Positions 44,767-54,057 of a DNA stretch of 64,000 nt are shown in pieces (the stretch's first letter is position 1; every line of letters begins with the position of its first letter). A program made the position numbers and the translations under genes. This DNA is from Muriicola sp041358175 (GTDB lineage: Bacteria; Bacteroidota; Bacteroidia; Flavobacteriales; Flavobacteriaceae): positions 62,001 through 126,000 of the forward strand of contig NZ_JBGKBE010000007.1 in assembly GCF_041358175.1 (NCBI RefSeq). Reading direction: 5' to 3'. Under the pieces are notes generated by a model, which was given only the letters and a program-made list of their open reading frames with translations, was not told the DNA's origin and ran no database searches.

Positions 44767-45912
44767 TTACCCCATCACACTCTTATAATACTCCTTATAA
44801 GCGTTCTCATAAAGATTCTCATAAAGGGGGAGCACATGCTGAAGATCGAACTTTAAAGCTTCCTTGTAAGCATTTCGCTTAAAGGTTTCTAATGTATTTG
44901 AATCTTTTAAGATATACAATGCATTTTGTGTCATATCATCCACATCGCCCACATCACTTAAGAAGCCGGTAACCCCATGAATATTGACTTCCGGAATACC
45001 ACCGGTATTGCTGGAGATCACAGGGACCTTATTGATCATTGCCTCCAATGCCGCCAGTCCAAAGCTCTCCGACTTAGAGGGTAGCAGGAACAAATCAGAG
45101 AAACACAGAATCCTATCTATCTCTGAACTCTGGCCCAGGAACACTACCTTGTTGTTTATGCCCAGTTCGTCGCATAGCAACTCTGCTTTTTCCTTTTCAG
45201 GGCCTTCCCCTACCATGATCAGTTTCGCCGGCATTTCCTTTTGTATACCGTAAAATATCTTAATCACATCGGGGATATGCTTAACCTTTCTGAAATTACT
45301 GATATGGGTAATGATCTTCTCATCCTCATTGGCCATCAGGGAACGTTGGCAGTCCGTAAATTCAGCATTGTATTTACGTTTATCTATAAAATTGGGAATC
45401 ACCTCAATCTCCTTGTCTATTTCAAAGAAGTCGAGCGTCTTCTGCCTCAAATCGGCAGATACACTGGTCACCACTTCAGATTTATTAATGCTGAAGGTCA
45501 CCGCAGGTTTGTAGAAGGGATGATTTCCCACCAGGGTAATATCTGTCCCGTGCAACGTGGTGATCATGGGAATATAAATGCCTTCCTCTTCCAGTATTTT
45601 CTTTGCCATATATCCTGCATAGGCATGTGGGATAGCGTAGTGTACATGTAGTAATTCTATGCCATGTAATTTGATGGTATCCACCAGCTTGCTGGATAGT
45701 GCCAGTTCATAGGGCTGATAATGAAATAATGGATATTCAGGTACATGTACTTCGTGGAAATGAATGTTATTCCCCAGCAATTCCAGTCGCACAGGCTGGC
45801 GGTAGGTCACAAAGTGGATCTCGTGACCTCTGTTGGCAAGGGCTATACCCAATTCTGTAGCAACTACTCCACTCCCACCAAAGGTAGGATAGCAAACAAT
45901 GGCGATCTTCAT
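44767..45912 (-). CDS. bshA: N-acetyl-alpha-D-glucosaminyl L-malate synthase BshA
   Basis: 381 residues of a GT4 enzyme with the specific N-terminus CYPTFGGSGVVATELGIALA and HEIHFVTYRQPVRL. HVHYAIPHAYAGYMAK, TTLHGTDITLVG and SESFGLAALEAMINKVPVIS (EX7E) complete the pattern seen in BshA. It joins GlcNAc from UDP-GlcNAc to L-malate, the first step of bacillithiol synthesis, which many Bacteroidota perform. It lies 28 bp downstream of the NagZ-like gene on the same strand and is probably the last gene of that operon. It is not part of the polysaccharide locus despite being a glycosyltransferase. Confidence 0.93.
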   Translation of the reverse strand: MKIAIVCYPTFGGSGVVATELGIALANRGHEIHFVTYRQPVRLELLGNNIHFHEVHVPEYPLFHYQPYELALSSKLVDTIKLHGIELLHVHYAIPHAYAGYMAKKILEEEGIYIPMITTLHGTDITLVGNHPFYKPAVTFSINKSEVVTSVSADLRQKTLDFFEIDKEIEVIPNFIDKRKYNAEFTDCQRSLMANEDEKIITHISNFRKVKHIPDVIKIFYGIQKEMPAKLIMVGEGPEKEKAELLCDELGINNKVVFLGQSSEIDRILCFSDLFLLPSKSESFGLAALEAMINKVPVISSNTGGIPEVNIHGVTGFLSDVGDVDDMTQNALYILKDSNTLETFKRNAYKEALKFDLQHVLPLYENLYENAYKEYYKSVMG

Positions 45913-45940
45913 ATCGTAAAATTACATTTAAATTCCTTTT

Positions 45941-48871
45941 CTAATTTATAATAGAATCATAAATCGCCTGCTGAATCCGGGTACGGAGTTCTGATTTGAT
46001 GAGCAGGTTGTTAGAGGAGGTGGGGAAGGTCCTGTTTGATAAAAAAACATAGATGATCTCTTCTTCCGGATCAGCCCAGGTATAAGTGCCTGTAAAGCCA
46101 CTATGTCCAAAACTCTTCCTTGATACACAGCCACAGGTAGGCCCGTACTCCTCAAGCTGAGGCTTGTCAAACCCAACACCCCTGCGCACATTTTCCTGGC
46201 AGAAGTAACACTTGTTGAATTTTTCAATGGTCCTCGAATCTAAAAAACGATCTCCCCCGTAATATCCCCCCTGCAGGTACATCTGCATAATCTTGGCAAC
46301 ATCGTTGGCATTACTGAACAGACCTGCGTGACCCCCTACTCCGCCCTGCATAGCTGCACCCATATCATGGACAAAGCCCTGTACCGTCTGATAGCGATAA
46401 TAATTATCAATTTCCGAAGGTACAATTCGATCCTTATCAAAGTAATCCAGAGGCCTGTAGCCGGTATTGTTGGTCCCCAGTGGTGCATAGTACTTTTCAT
46501 TTGCCAGTTTGTCGAGGGACTGCTTGTAGGTATCTTCTATATATTTCTTCATCACATAGTAGGCTACATCACTATAGCGGTATCGATTCGATTTAAGCGA
46601 CTGACGGCCTATACGATTGTAAATAGAATCCTGATAGGCATCGCTGAGATAAAGATTTTTGGTCACTTCTATAGAGTATCCGGGGCCCGGACGCGATCGA
46701 TAAAATTCGCTGGATGGTTTCCTGTTCTTGTCAAGCGTTGACAGGTAGAATGCAATCCAGGATGGCAGGCGACCATAGTGACTCAGTGCTTTTAACACGG
46801 TAACATTTTTCAGGTCTGTTGTATCATAAGCCTGAATCAGCTCACCAAAAGTATCGTTTAATGAGATCTTCCCCTCCTCTTCCATAGCCATGACAACTGG
46901 CAGTGTAGCCAGTATCTTGGTAAGAGACGCCAAGTCGTATAAATGATCTGAGGTTATCGAATCGACGGAATCATAAGTGGGCTTACCAAAATTTCTATTG
47001 TATATCACCTTTCCTTTTCGGGCGACAAGCACCTGGGCCCCTGGATACATCAGAGAATCGATCCCATTTTTCACCAAAGTGTCTACTTCAGATAACAAAG
47101 TTCCATTAATACCCACTCGCTCCGGAATACTATACCCCAAACGACCAAGAGATTTGCTTAAAATACCATGTCCAGCAGAATATTCTGAACTCAGGGAGAC
47201 CGGCAAAACACCTTTAGCAGGAATGGCCCCGAAAATTACCTCAGCAGTCTTCTCCTGGGCGATCTCGCTGTTTTGGTACCCGAGAACAAGAGCGTCTATG
47301 TCATTGTAATTAACCAGATCTAAAAGGGCATAAGGCTTGGTAAAAACTGAAAGGACAAGATTGAAACTCCTCGATCTCCCCAATTCAGCCAGCCAGTAAA
47401 GCTCCTTTTCCGAGAATTTATAAGGCTTCCAGGGACTGTCATTGCTTTTGTGAAAACCGACGATCACTACATTGTAACCCTCAAGATTTTTTTTGAGCGT
47501 ACCTATATCCTTCCCCACTACTTTTATGACCTCCGTGTACTGCTGCAATGCCTTATGGAATTGTTCACCAGAATCATCTCCCATGGCTACATAAGCAATC
47601 TTTTTATTTTCCAGATTTTTTACAGGGAGTAATGACACTTCGTTCTTTACCAGTGTTATCGCATTTTCAATTGCTTTTTCGTACAACAAATAGTCTTCAA
47701 TAGTATTGAGATCCTTGTATAAATTATTGGTGTCTATTTCCTGATAGGTGTTTAAACCCACCTTATACTTGGCCATCAGAATCTTCTTTACCGAGGCAGA
47801 CAACCTTGTTTCCTTAATTATTCCTTGCTTGTAAGCCTCTGTAATGGCAACCCTGGCTACCTTTATATCCTTGGGCATGAGCAGAATATCATTTCCCGCA
47901 AGAAAAGCCTGTAATTCCGCATTGGTATCCCCGGCAAAATCGGTCACACCTTTCATATTCAGGGCATCGGTAAGCACAAGTCCTTTGAATCCCAGTTCAT
48001 TCTTAAGAGTGCCTGAGATTATACTCGAGGAAAGGGAAGAAGGGCGTTTTTCATCAGGCTCTAAAGCAGGTACATTGAGGTGGGCTACCATCACTCCAGA
48101 AACCCCTGCTTTGATTAATTCTTTATAGGGATACATCTCAATACTATCGAGTCGTTCCCTTTCGAAAGGAATTACAGGCAGATCCTTATGTGAATCCACA
48201 GCAGTATCCCCATGACCGGGGAAATGTTTCCCGCTCGACAGCACCCCAGCTCTGCTCATCCCACGAACAAAAGCAGCTCCTTTTCGGGCTACATTCTCAC
48301 GGTCTTCCCCAAATGAGCGATTCCCGATAATCGGGTTTCTGGGGTTGATGTTTATATCTACATCAGGGGCAAAATTGAAATGAACCCCGAGGCGTTTAGC
48401 ATGACTCCCGATCCTGAATCCTACTTCCTCTATAACATTAGAATCTTTTATTGCCCCAAGTGTCATATTCCATGGGTACGCAAAGGTTGAATCGAGTCGC
48501 ATTGCCAATCCCCATTCTGCATCCATTCCTATCAATAGAGGCACTTTAGACAGGGCCTGGTACTCATTGGTAAGTTTAGCCTGCCTCATTGGTCCGCCTG
48601 TTGAAAAGATGATCCCACCCAGGTGATCTTCTTCAATCAGTGTTTTTATCTTATCAGTAGACGCCTTGTCCTGATCTGATGCCACAAGAACCATAAAGAG
48701 CTGACCTATTTTCTCCTCCAGTGTCATTCCTTCATAGGTGTCGTTTACCCATTTTATTTGGGCAACGCTATCTCTTGCCTGCAACGGGTTTTGTTGAGAC
48801 TGGCCAAAAAAGGCTGAAAGTAGAAAGAGCAAGAGAAAGTAATTTTTTATCCGCATATGCAATCTGATCAT
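45941..48871 (-). CDS. Glycoside hydrolase family 3 (NagZ-like) fused to a beta-lactamase-family serine hydrolase
   Basis: 976 residues with a signal peptide. Residues about 40-370 form a GH3 NagZ-type domain: SGKHFPGHGDTAVDSHKDLP carries the His-Asp acid/base pair typical of beta-N-acetylglucosaminidases, and LVLTDALNMKGV the nucleophile Asp. A GH3 C-terminal-like domain follows, then from about residue 600 a class C beta-lactamase/esterase domain: DLASLTKILATLP (SxxK), YSDVAYYVM (Tyr motif) and HSGFTGTYTW (HxG). Such fusions are known in Bacteroidota and are thought to act on peptidoglycan fragments in the periplasm. A second ATG at 48856 is an alternative start. Confidence 0.92.
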   Translation of the reverse strand: MIRLHMRIKNYFLLLFLLSAFFGQSQQNPLQARDSVAQIKWVNDTYEGMTLEEKIGQLFMVLVASDQDKASTDKIKTLIEEDHLGGIIFSTGGPMRQAKLTNEYQALSKVPLLIGMDAEWGLAMRLDSTFAYPWNMTLGAIKDSNVIEEVGFRIGSHAKRLGVHFNFAPDVDININPRNPIIGNRSFGEDRENVARKGAAFVRGMSRAGVLSSGKHFPGHGDTAVDSHKDLPVIPFERERLDSIEMYPYKELIKAGVSGVMVAHLNVPALEPDEKRPSSLSSSIISGTLKNELGFKGLVLTDALNMKGVTDFAGDTNAELQAFLAGNDILLMPKDIKVARVAITEAYKQGIIKETRLSASVKKILMAKYKVGLNTYQEIDTNNLYKDLNTIEDYLLYEKAIENAITLVKNEVSLLPVKNLENKKIAYVAMGDDSGEQFHKALQQYTEVIKVVGKDIGTLKKNLEGYNVVIVGFHKSNDSPWKPYKFSEKELYWLAELGRSRSFNLVLSVFTKPYALLDLVNYNDIDALVLGYQNSEIAQEKTAEVIFGAIPAKGVLPVSLSSEYSAGHGILSKSLGRLGYSIPERVGINGTLLSEVDTLVKNGIDSLMYPGAQVLVARKGKVIYNRNFGKPTYDSVDSITSDHLYDLASLTKILATLPVVMAMEEEGKISLNDTFGELIQAYDTTDLKNVTVLKALSHYGRLPSWIAFYLSTLDKNRKPSSEFYRSRPGPGYSIEVTKNLYLSDAYQDSIYNRIGRQSLKSNRYRYSDVAYYVMKKYIEDTYKQSLDKLANEKYYAPLGTNNTGYRPLDYFDKDRIVPSEIDNYYRYQTVQGFVHDMGAAMQGGVGGHAGLFSNANDVAKIMQMYLQGGYYGGDRFLDSRTIEKFNKCYFCQENVRRGVGFDKPQLEEYGPTCGCVSRKSFGHSGFTGTYTWADPEEEIIYVFLSNRTFPTSSNNLLIKSELRTRIQQAIYDSIIN

Positions 48872-48942
48872 TGATTCTAACTAAAATCGACAGGGATTAT
48901 TGTAAAACAGTGAGATAACACTCTGAAATTGTGGTGAATAGA

Positions 48943-49425
48943 TTAGATAAACCTGCTGTGCCAACTATCAGAGGCAGGTACTTCCCAGTGCTCTAAATAT
49001 TCCTGTTTGTTGGCTACCAGGTTATTGAAGACAATCGTATCCTTGGTAATGGAGCGGGCTTTCGCCATTTTCTTAAAGTCGGACATTGATTTATAAGTGA
49101 TGAAATCTCCCTGTTTAAAAGAGACATTCATTCGATCGAGGAGCTCAAGGCCGAATCTTTTTTCCAGTCCTTGGATAAAGTGTACAGAAGCATCTATCGA
49201 ACAACCTGAGGCAGATGACAGGGATTGATCCAGCCCTATGATAATGAACCGCTTGTACTTAATCTCGTACCCGGCACGGAGAGAAGCTCCATGGGCAGTC
49301 CACTGGGTCAGAAACTGGGGAAGAAGATTGTTGATTTCCCCTAATTCCTCTTCAGAGAAATTCCTGTTTCCCTGGTATATCCATATCCTGGATGTTTCGG
49401 GTAGTTCGTTAAACGGTACTAACAT
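48943..49425 (-). CDS. Conserved flavobacterial protein (often labelled ABC transporter ATPase)
   Basis: 160 residues, soluble, no P-loop. The sequence (FNELPETSRIWIYQGNRNFS at the N-terminus, SASGCSIDASVHFIQGLEKR in the middle) matches a small conserved family in Flavobacteriaceae that is commonly called ABC transporter ATPase. No Walker A, signature or Walker B motif is visible here, so I regard that name as unsupported. It lies 64 bp downstream of the CCG-type Fe-S protein gene and 71 bp upstream of the nagZ-like gene, within the minus-strand series. Function unknown. Confidence 0.75.
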   Translation of the reverse strand: MLVPFNELPETSRIWIYQGNRNFSEEELGEINNLLPQFLTQWTAHGASLRAGYEIKYKRFIIIGLDQSLSSASGCSIDASVHFIQGLEKRFGLELLDRMNVSFKQGDFITYKSMSDFKKMAKARSITKDTIVFNNLVANKQEYLEHWEVPASDSWHSRFI

Positions 49426-49489
49426 GACTCACTTACTGTTTTAATTCTTTCATAATCCTTCTCTAAAATCGTTCCAAAAATCAGAACGA

Positions 49490-50269
49490 TCAAAGATCTT
49501 CGGCATTCGACATTAATTCTGCGATATCCATTACTGCAATTGACGCCTCTTTCTCTTTATTCTTTACCCCATCGGTCATCATAGTGTTACAAAAAGGACA
49601 AGCCGCAGCGATGATTTCGGGCTGGGTTTCCAGGGCCTGTTCTGTACGTTCGATATTTACTTCCTTATCCCCCTTCTCTGCCTCTTTAAACATCTGAGCC
49701 CCACCGGCTCCACAACAGAGTCCGCGCTGACGGCAGCTTTTCATTTCCACCAGTTCGGCGTCTAATTTCCTTATCAGTTCTCTGGGAGCTTCATAAACAT
49801 CATTGGCCCTGCCCAAATAGCACGGGTCATGATACGTTATTCGCTTGCCCTTATATGTTCCACCCTTCAGTCCAATCCTGCCTTCTTCAACCAGTTGCTT
49901 TAAAAACTGGGTGTGATGAACTACATCATATGTCCCCCCTAATCCGGGGTATTCATTTTTCAGGGTGTTAAAACAGTGCGGGCAGGCGGTGACGACCTTT
50001 TTAACCCCATAGCCATTCATGATCTCTATATTGGTAACTGCCTGCATCTGGAACAAAAATTCATTTCCGGCCCTTTTAGCAGGATCCCCGGAACAACTTT
50101 CCTCAGTTCCAAGAACTGCAAAGGATACGCCTGCCTTATTAAGAAGTTTTACAAAGGCCTTGGTGATCTTTTTGGCTCTGTCATCAAAACTACCTGCACA
50201 ACCCACCCAGAATAAAACCTCTGGTTGTTTTCCTTCTGCAAACAGCGATGCCATAGTGGGTACATTCAT
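49490..50269 (-). CDS. CCG-domain Fe-S protein (heterodisulfide-reductase-like)
   Basis: 259 residues with two cysteine-rich CCG domains. The first has GCAGSFDDRAKK and CPHCFNTLKNEYP; the second has HDPCYLGRANDVYE, CRQRGLCCGAGGAQMF and CPFCNTMM. The family includes subunits of heterodisulfide reductase, GlpC, LutA and succinate:quinone oxidoreductase-E types. Its partner is the dicluster ferredoxin membrane protein encoded 24 bp upstream, so the two probably form a membrane electron-transfer module. Its electron donor and acceptor are unknown. Confidence 0.9.
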   Translation of the reverse strand: MNVPTMASLFAEGKQPEVLFWVGCAGSFDDRAKKITKAFVKLLNKAGVSFAVLGTEESCSGDPAKRAGNEFLFQMQAVTNIEIMNGYGVKKVVTACPHCFNTLKNEYPGLGGTYDVVHHTQFLKQLVEEGRIGLKGGTYKGKRITYHDPCYLGRANDVYEAPRELIRKLDAELVEMKSCRQRGLCCGAGGAQMFKEAEKGDKEVNIERTEQALETQPEIIAAACPFCNTMMTDGVKNKEKEASIAVMDIAELMSNAEDL

Positions 50270-50293
50270 AGTATTCTGCTTATTCGTTTACTT

Positions 50294-51622
50294 CTATTTG
50301 GACTCATCGGCCCAGTTGAGTCGGTCCATCTGATTAAAAGGCCAGGGAGCTCCATTATTTTCAATATTTCCCATCATCACATTTAATTCAGCCGGGGCAG
50401 CAGATTGCTCCATTACCAGATACTGCCTCATATCCATGATGATCGACAAAGGGTCTATACTTACCGGACAGGCCTCCACACAGGCATTACAGGAGGTACA
50501 AGCCCACAATTCCTCCCTGCTGATATAATCATCCAGGAGTTGTTTACCATCGTCTACAAACTTACCTGCGTTTTTATCAATATTTTTTCCCACTTCTTCA
50601 AGTCGGTCTCTGGTATCCATCATGATCTTCCTGGGGGAAAGCTTTTTGCCGGTCTGATTCGCCGGACATTCATTGGTACATCGACCACACTCGGTGCAGG
50701 TATAAGCGCTGAGCAACTGAACCCATTTCAGGTCATGTACGTCGGAAGCACCAAATTTATCAGGAGGTCCCGCATCTTCAGCTGGGGCGGCAAAAGGATC
50801 TGCATTGGGATCCATCATCAGTTTTACTTCCTTGGTTACCGCTTCGTTATTTTTAAATTGTCCTTTAGGTTTTAAGTTGCCAAAATAGGTGTTGGGGAAT
50901 GCCAGCAGAATGTGCAAATGCTTAGAGTAATACAAATAATTTAAAAAGAAGAGAATCCCCGCGATATGCAGCCACCAGGCGATTCGCTCAATCAGAATCA
51001 CTGTACTGGCAGACATCCCTTCGAACAGTGGTGTAATAAACTGACTTACAGGAAACATCCCGGCTGCCTCATAATGGGCAACTCCCATCTGCTGTAATTG
51101 ATAGTCTGCTGCATTCATGGTGAGGAACAGCCCCATCAGAATGAGTTCGATATATAGAATCCAGTTGGCATCATTCTTTGGCCATCCTTTCATTTCAGGC
51201 TTAACAAACCTGGCCAGTTTTAATGCATTCCTCCTCAACCAAAAAATGATAACAGCCAGGATCACCAACAGAGCCAGGACTTCAAAGGAGGCAATAAGAA
51301 AATCGTAAAACCCACCCATAAAGGCAAAGATGCGATGCGTCCCCAGAAGGCCGTCAATTATGATCTCGAGTACCTCTATATTGATGATAATAAAACCTAG
51401 GTATACGATGATATGCATGATCCCTGCAACAGGCCGCACTACCATCTTGGACTGCCCCAGGGCAATCCTCATCATGTTCTTCCAGCGTTGGGGCTTGTTA
51501 TCGGAAAGATCTTCTGCTTTCCCCAGCAGAATATTTCGTCTTAGTTTTTTAACATTCCGGGCAAAAAAGCCAATTCCTGTGATCAGGAGGAGGGCAAAGA
51601 GGATGTTGGGAAGGTATTCCAT
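50294..51622 (-). CDS. Membrane-bound dicluster (4Fe-4S) ferredoxin protein
   Basis: About 442 residues. The N-terminal half has about five to six membrane helices, like heme-b-binding NarI-type domains. The C-terminal half has two 4Fe-4S sites: CTECGRCTNECPAN and CTSCNACVEACPVSIDPL, the usual pair for HdrC/GlpC-like proteins. It would pass electrons between a quinone pool and the CCG protein encoded downstream. TTG at 51625 precedes the ATG at 51622; the ATG is chosen. The gene abuts the MCE gene with almost no spacer. Confidence 0.9.
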   Translation of the reverse strand: MEYLPNILFALLLITGIGFFARNVKKLRRNILLGKAEDLSDNKPQRWKNMMRIALGQSKMVVRPVAGIMHIIVYLGFIIINIEVLEIIIDGLLGTHRIFAFMGGFYDFLIASFEVLALLVILAVIIFWLRRNALKLARFVKPEMKGWPKNDANWILYIELILMGLFLTMNAADYQLQQMGVAHYEAAGMFPVSQFITPLFEGMSASTVILIERIAWWLHIAGILFFLNYLYYSKHLHILLAFPNTYFGNLKPKGQFKNNEAVTKEVKLMMDPNADPFAAPAEDAGPPDKFGASDVHDLKWVQLLSAYTCTECGRCTNECPANQTGKKLSPRKIMMDTRDRLEEVGKNIDKNAGKFVDDGKQLLDDYISREELWACTSCNACVEACPVSIDPLSIIMDMRQYLVMEQSAAPAELNVMMGNIENNGAPWPFNQMDRLNWADESK

Positions 51623-51625
51623 CAA

Positions 51626-52588
51626 TTAATCTTGATTTATGGCAGGATCGTTTTGCGGAAGGGTGTAGTCGATCTGTTTCTTCCCGAAGACGGATACGTT
51701 GACATAGCGCTTAGGGTTCAAACGAAAATCCTGAAGCAGTAAATCGAGTTCCTTTGAGGCATCCGCAAGGTTTTTATACAGCTCTTCATCATTCATCAAT
51801 TTCCCCATGGTTCCTTCCCCTTTCTCGATCTTCTCCAGGACAGCATCCAGGTTCTTCATGGTAGATTCCAGATTCCGGATTGTTGCGCCCAGGTTATTGG
51901 CCGCTAAAGAGTCTGACAGGCTTGCAAAATTGGCCGTAAGGGTATTGATATTACTCAAAGAACTATCGATATGCATTCTATTTTCAGAAAGCATTTCATT
52001 AAGTGTGCCTGCACTTTTTTGAAAACTCGAGATTACCTGAGATAAACCCTGAATACTCTCACGCAGATTTTTCTTGGTTTCATCATCCAAAACATCATTG
52101 ACATTCATCAACAAGGAATCTGCATTTGAGACTGCTCCTTCCACCTTTAACTGCAATGGGGTAAGTTTTTGTTGTACGAGTTCTGTGAGGCCGGGACGGG
52201 TATTCGTAACAAGCGTATCGCCGGATTTTGCCATTGGGGCGTCGTCGAAAACAGGTTTAATCTGAATCCCTTTCCCCCCTATGATCCCTGTATCGTATAG
52301 TTCTGCCTTGCTATTTCGGGAAAACTGAAAATCGTTAGAAACAGTAAATGTTACAACCAGCTTACCGCTATTATCCTTAAACTGAATATCATTAACCTTT
52401 CCAACGCTAAACCCGTTAATAGATACCTGAGTGCCCGTCTGCAAACCACCAATATTGTCATAGACCGCGTAAAATATCTTGCTGTTATCAAAAAGTGGGG
52501 TGGACTTCAAATAGCTGAATCCCAGAATAAATAGGAGAATACCCCCGATAACTATAATTCCAGTCTTAATTTCCCGCGATAGTTTCAA
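51626..52588 (-). CDS. MlaD-like MCE-domain protein
   Basis: 320 residues. A single N-terminal membrane anchor (residues 9-28) follows the typical KLSREIKTG start. One MCE domain follows (FYAVYDNIGGLQTGTQVSINGFSVGKVNDI), then a long helical segment (residues 150-290). MlaD-type proteins bind lipids and help move phospholipids between inner and outer membranes. No ATPase or permease partner (MlaF/MlaE) is in the window. The start is TTG at 52588 because no ATG precedes the conserved N-terminus. The gene follows the amidase gene by 54 bp. Confidence 0.9.
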   Translation of the reverse strand: MKLSREIKTGIIVIGGILLFILGFSYLKSTPLFDNSKIFYAVYDNIGGLQTGTQVSINGFSVGKVNDIQFKDNSGKLVVTFTVSNDFQFSRNSKAELYDTGIIGGKGIQIKPVFDDAPMAKSGDTLVTNTRPGLTELVQQKLTPLQLKVEGAVSNADSLLMNVNDVLDDETKKNLRESIQGLSQVISSFQKSAGTLNEMLSENRMHIDSSLSNINTLTANFASLSDSLAANNLGATIRNLESTMKNLDAVLEKIEKGEGTMGKLMNDEELYKNLADASKELDLLLQDFRLNPKRYVNVSVFGKKQIDYTLPQNDPAINQD

Positions 52589-52642
52589 GGATACGTTTTT
52601 AGGTTCTAAACAAAATTATGAATAAAATCGAAAGACAAGCCA

Positions 52643-53923
52643 TTATTCATCTTCGTATTTCAAGGCGTCTTGTAGCGCGATGCGTTTCCCTTCTTTATAG
52701 GCCACAATATAGGAGGTCGTAAAGCCCTTCATATCGGCATTAGATTTTAATAGTTTAGCCCCCATGTAGGTATCTGTTTCCCCGTAGAGGTATCGGAACA
52801 AATTTTTGATCGGTTCCTTTGATATCCTGTTCAGACCGTTGAATTCAGGTGAATTAGGCGAAAGGTCTCTTGCCGTTGCCATAATCTGGACTTTGAAAGT
52901 AACTCCGCTTTTTTCTACTAATTGCCTCGCTTTAGGTTTGTTTTCCTTGGTCTCTTCAGGATTTTCTTTTTTCCCGGCGGATTCAGTAGAAGATTTTTCC
53001 GTCACTTCAACCACTGCCTCTTTTACTTCCTTATTAACCTCCAGTAATTCCTCTTGTTTGAGGTCCGGATTTGCTTTTTTAGGAATTTCGGCCACTTCAG
53101 GCGACGCCACTGGTGGCTGCCCATTTGAAATTACGGTTTCTTCATCCGGGATACTACTGCGGTATTTGATGATGGCCTGTGCAATAGCCTTTCCCATTTC
53201 GGCCTGACCCTTTGAAGAATTCAGGTATTTGCCTTCTTCTTTATTGGTAAGGAACCCCGTTTCAATAAGGACACTGGGCATAAAGGTCTGATGAAGGACA
53301 ATAAAACCAGCCTGCTTCACTTTTCGGTCATTTCGCTTTAAATTACCAGTGAAATTATCCTGAATCAGTTTAGCTAGTAAAATACTCTGATCGAGAAATT
53401 CTTCCTGCATTATGGTAAGGCCTATTACCGATTCGGGAGAATTAATATCGTAATTCGCATATCGGGCTTCATAATTATCTTCCAGATAGATTACCGAGTT
53501 CTCCTTTTTTGCAATCTCGAAATTCTGTTTATTGGCATGGAGTCCAAGAACAAAGGTGCCGGCGCCGTGCGCATTGGAAGTGTGCGAATCGCAATGAACC
53601 GACACAAACAGGTCGGCTCCTGCCTTATTGGCGATCTCTCCCCTTACAAAAAGGTCTACAAAGGAGTCATCGTCCCTGGTATAGACTACTTTGATACCCG
53701 GGACTTTTTTAAGCTCTTCCCCTATTTTAAGGACGATACTGAGGGCGATATTTTTCTCCATATAGCCATTTCCCAGGTTACCAGGATCATGACCACCATG
53801 CCCTGCATCGAGGACCACAACAAAACCTTCATCTCCCCTGACTTCAGGAAGTGGGTTAGACGCGATCATCTGAATACAAAACATGAGAAAAAAACCAGCT
53901 GTAAAAAGCAATTTTTTGTTCAT
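52643..53923 (-). CDS. N-acetylmuramoyl-L-alanine amidase (AmiC-type) with SPOR-like tail
   Basis: 426 residues. A signal peptide of about 21 residues leads to an Amidase_3 domain: VVLDAGHGGHDPGN (zinc His), the Glu in GNGYMEKNIALS, VSVHCDSH (zinc His) and LIETGFLTN (catalytic Glu). A low-complexity acidic linker (residues 275-335) follows. The C-terminal part has VTFKVQIMATARDLSP and a later TTSYIVAYKEGKR, resembling SPOR-type peptidoglycan-binding repeats. It cleaves the amide between muramic acid and the stem peptide, usually for cell separation. It is the first gene of the minus-strand series and is divergent from lptD. Confidence 0.92.
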   Translation of the reverse strand: MNKKLLFTAGFFLMFCIQMIASNPLPEVRGDEGFVVVLDAGHGGHDPGNLGNGYMEKNIALSIVLKIGEELKKVPGIKVVYTRDDDSFVDLFVRGEIANKAGADLFVSVHCDSHTSNAHGAGTFVLGLHANKQNFEIAKKENSVIYLEDNYEARYANYDINSPESVIGLTIMQEEFLDQSILLAKLIQDNFTGNLKRNDRKVKQAGFIVLHQTFMPSVLIETGFLTNKEEGKYLNSSKGQAEMGKAIAQAIIKYRSSIPDEETVISNGQPPVASPEVAEIPKKANPDLKQEELLEVNKEVKEAVVEVTEKSSTESAGKKENPEETKENKPKARQLVEKSGVTFKVQIMATARDLSPNSPEFNGLNRISKEPIKNLFRYLYGETDTYMGAKLLKSNADMKGFTTSYIVAYKEGKRIALQDALKYEDE

Positions 53924-54049
53924 AGTATTCGGGGAATTTTACTTCTTTTTCTCAGGTTAAATTTATTGTAATCTGCTACGGGCAGAAAAAAAATATATGT
54001 AAGTTTGATTTCCAAATATCAAGCCATATCATTACAAAAATAGGATATA

Positions 54050-54057
54050 TAGCTTTG
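54050..54057 (+). promoter_or_regulatory. -7-like box TAGCTTTG overlapping the lptD start
   Basis: TAGCTTTG fits the TAnnTTTG consensus exactly but overlaps the proposed TTG start codon (54055-54057) of the lptD-like gene. If it is a real promoter the transcript would begin about 54063, after the TTG. Confidence 0.3.

Noticed and set aside
48943..49425. ABC transporter ATPase identity for the 160-residue protein
   Set aside because: No Walker A, signature or Walker B motif is present, so the customary label is not supported.
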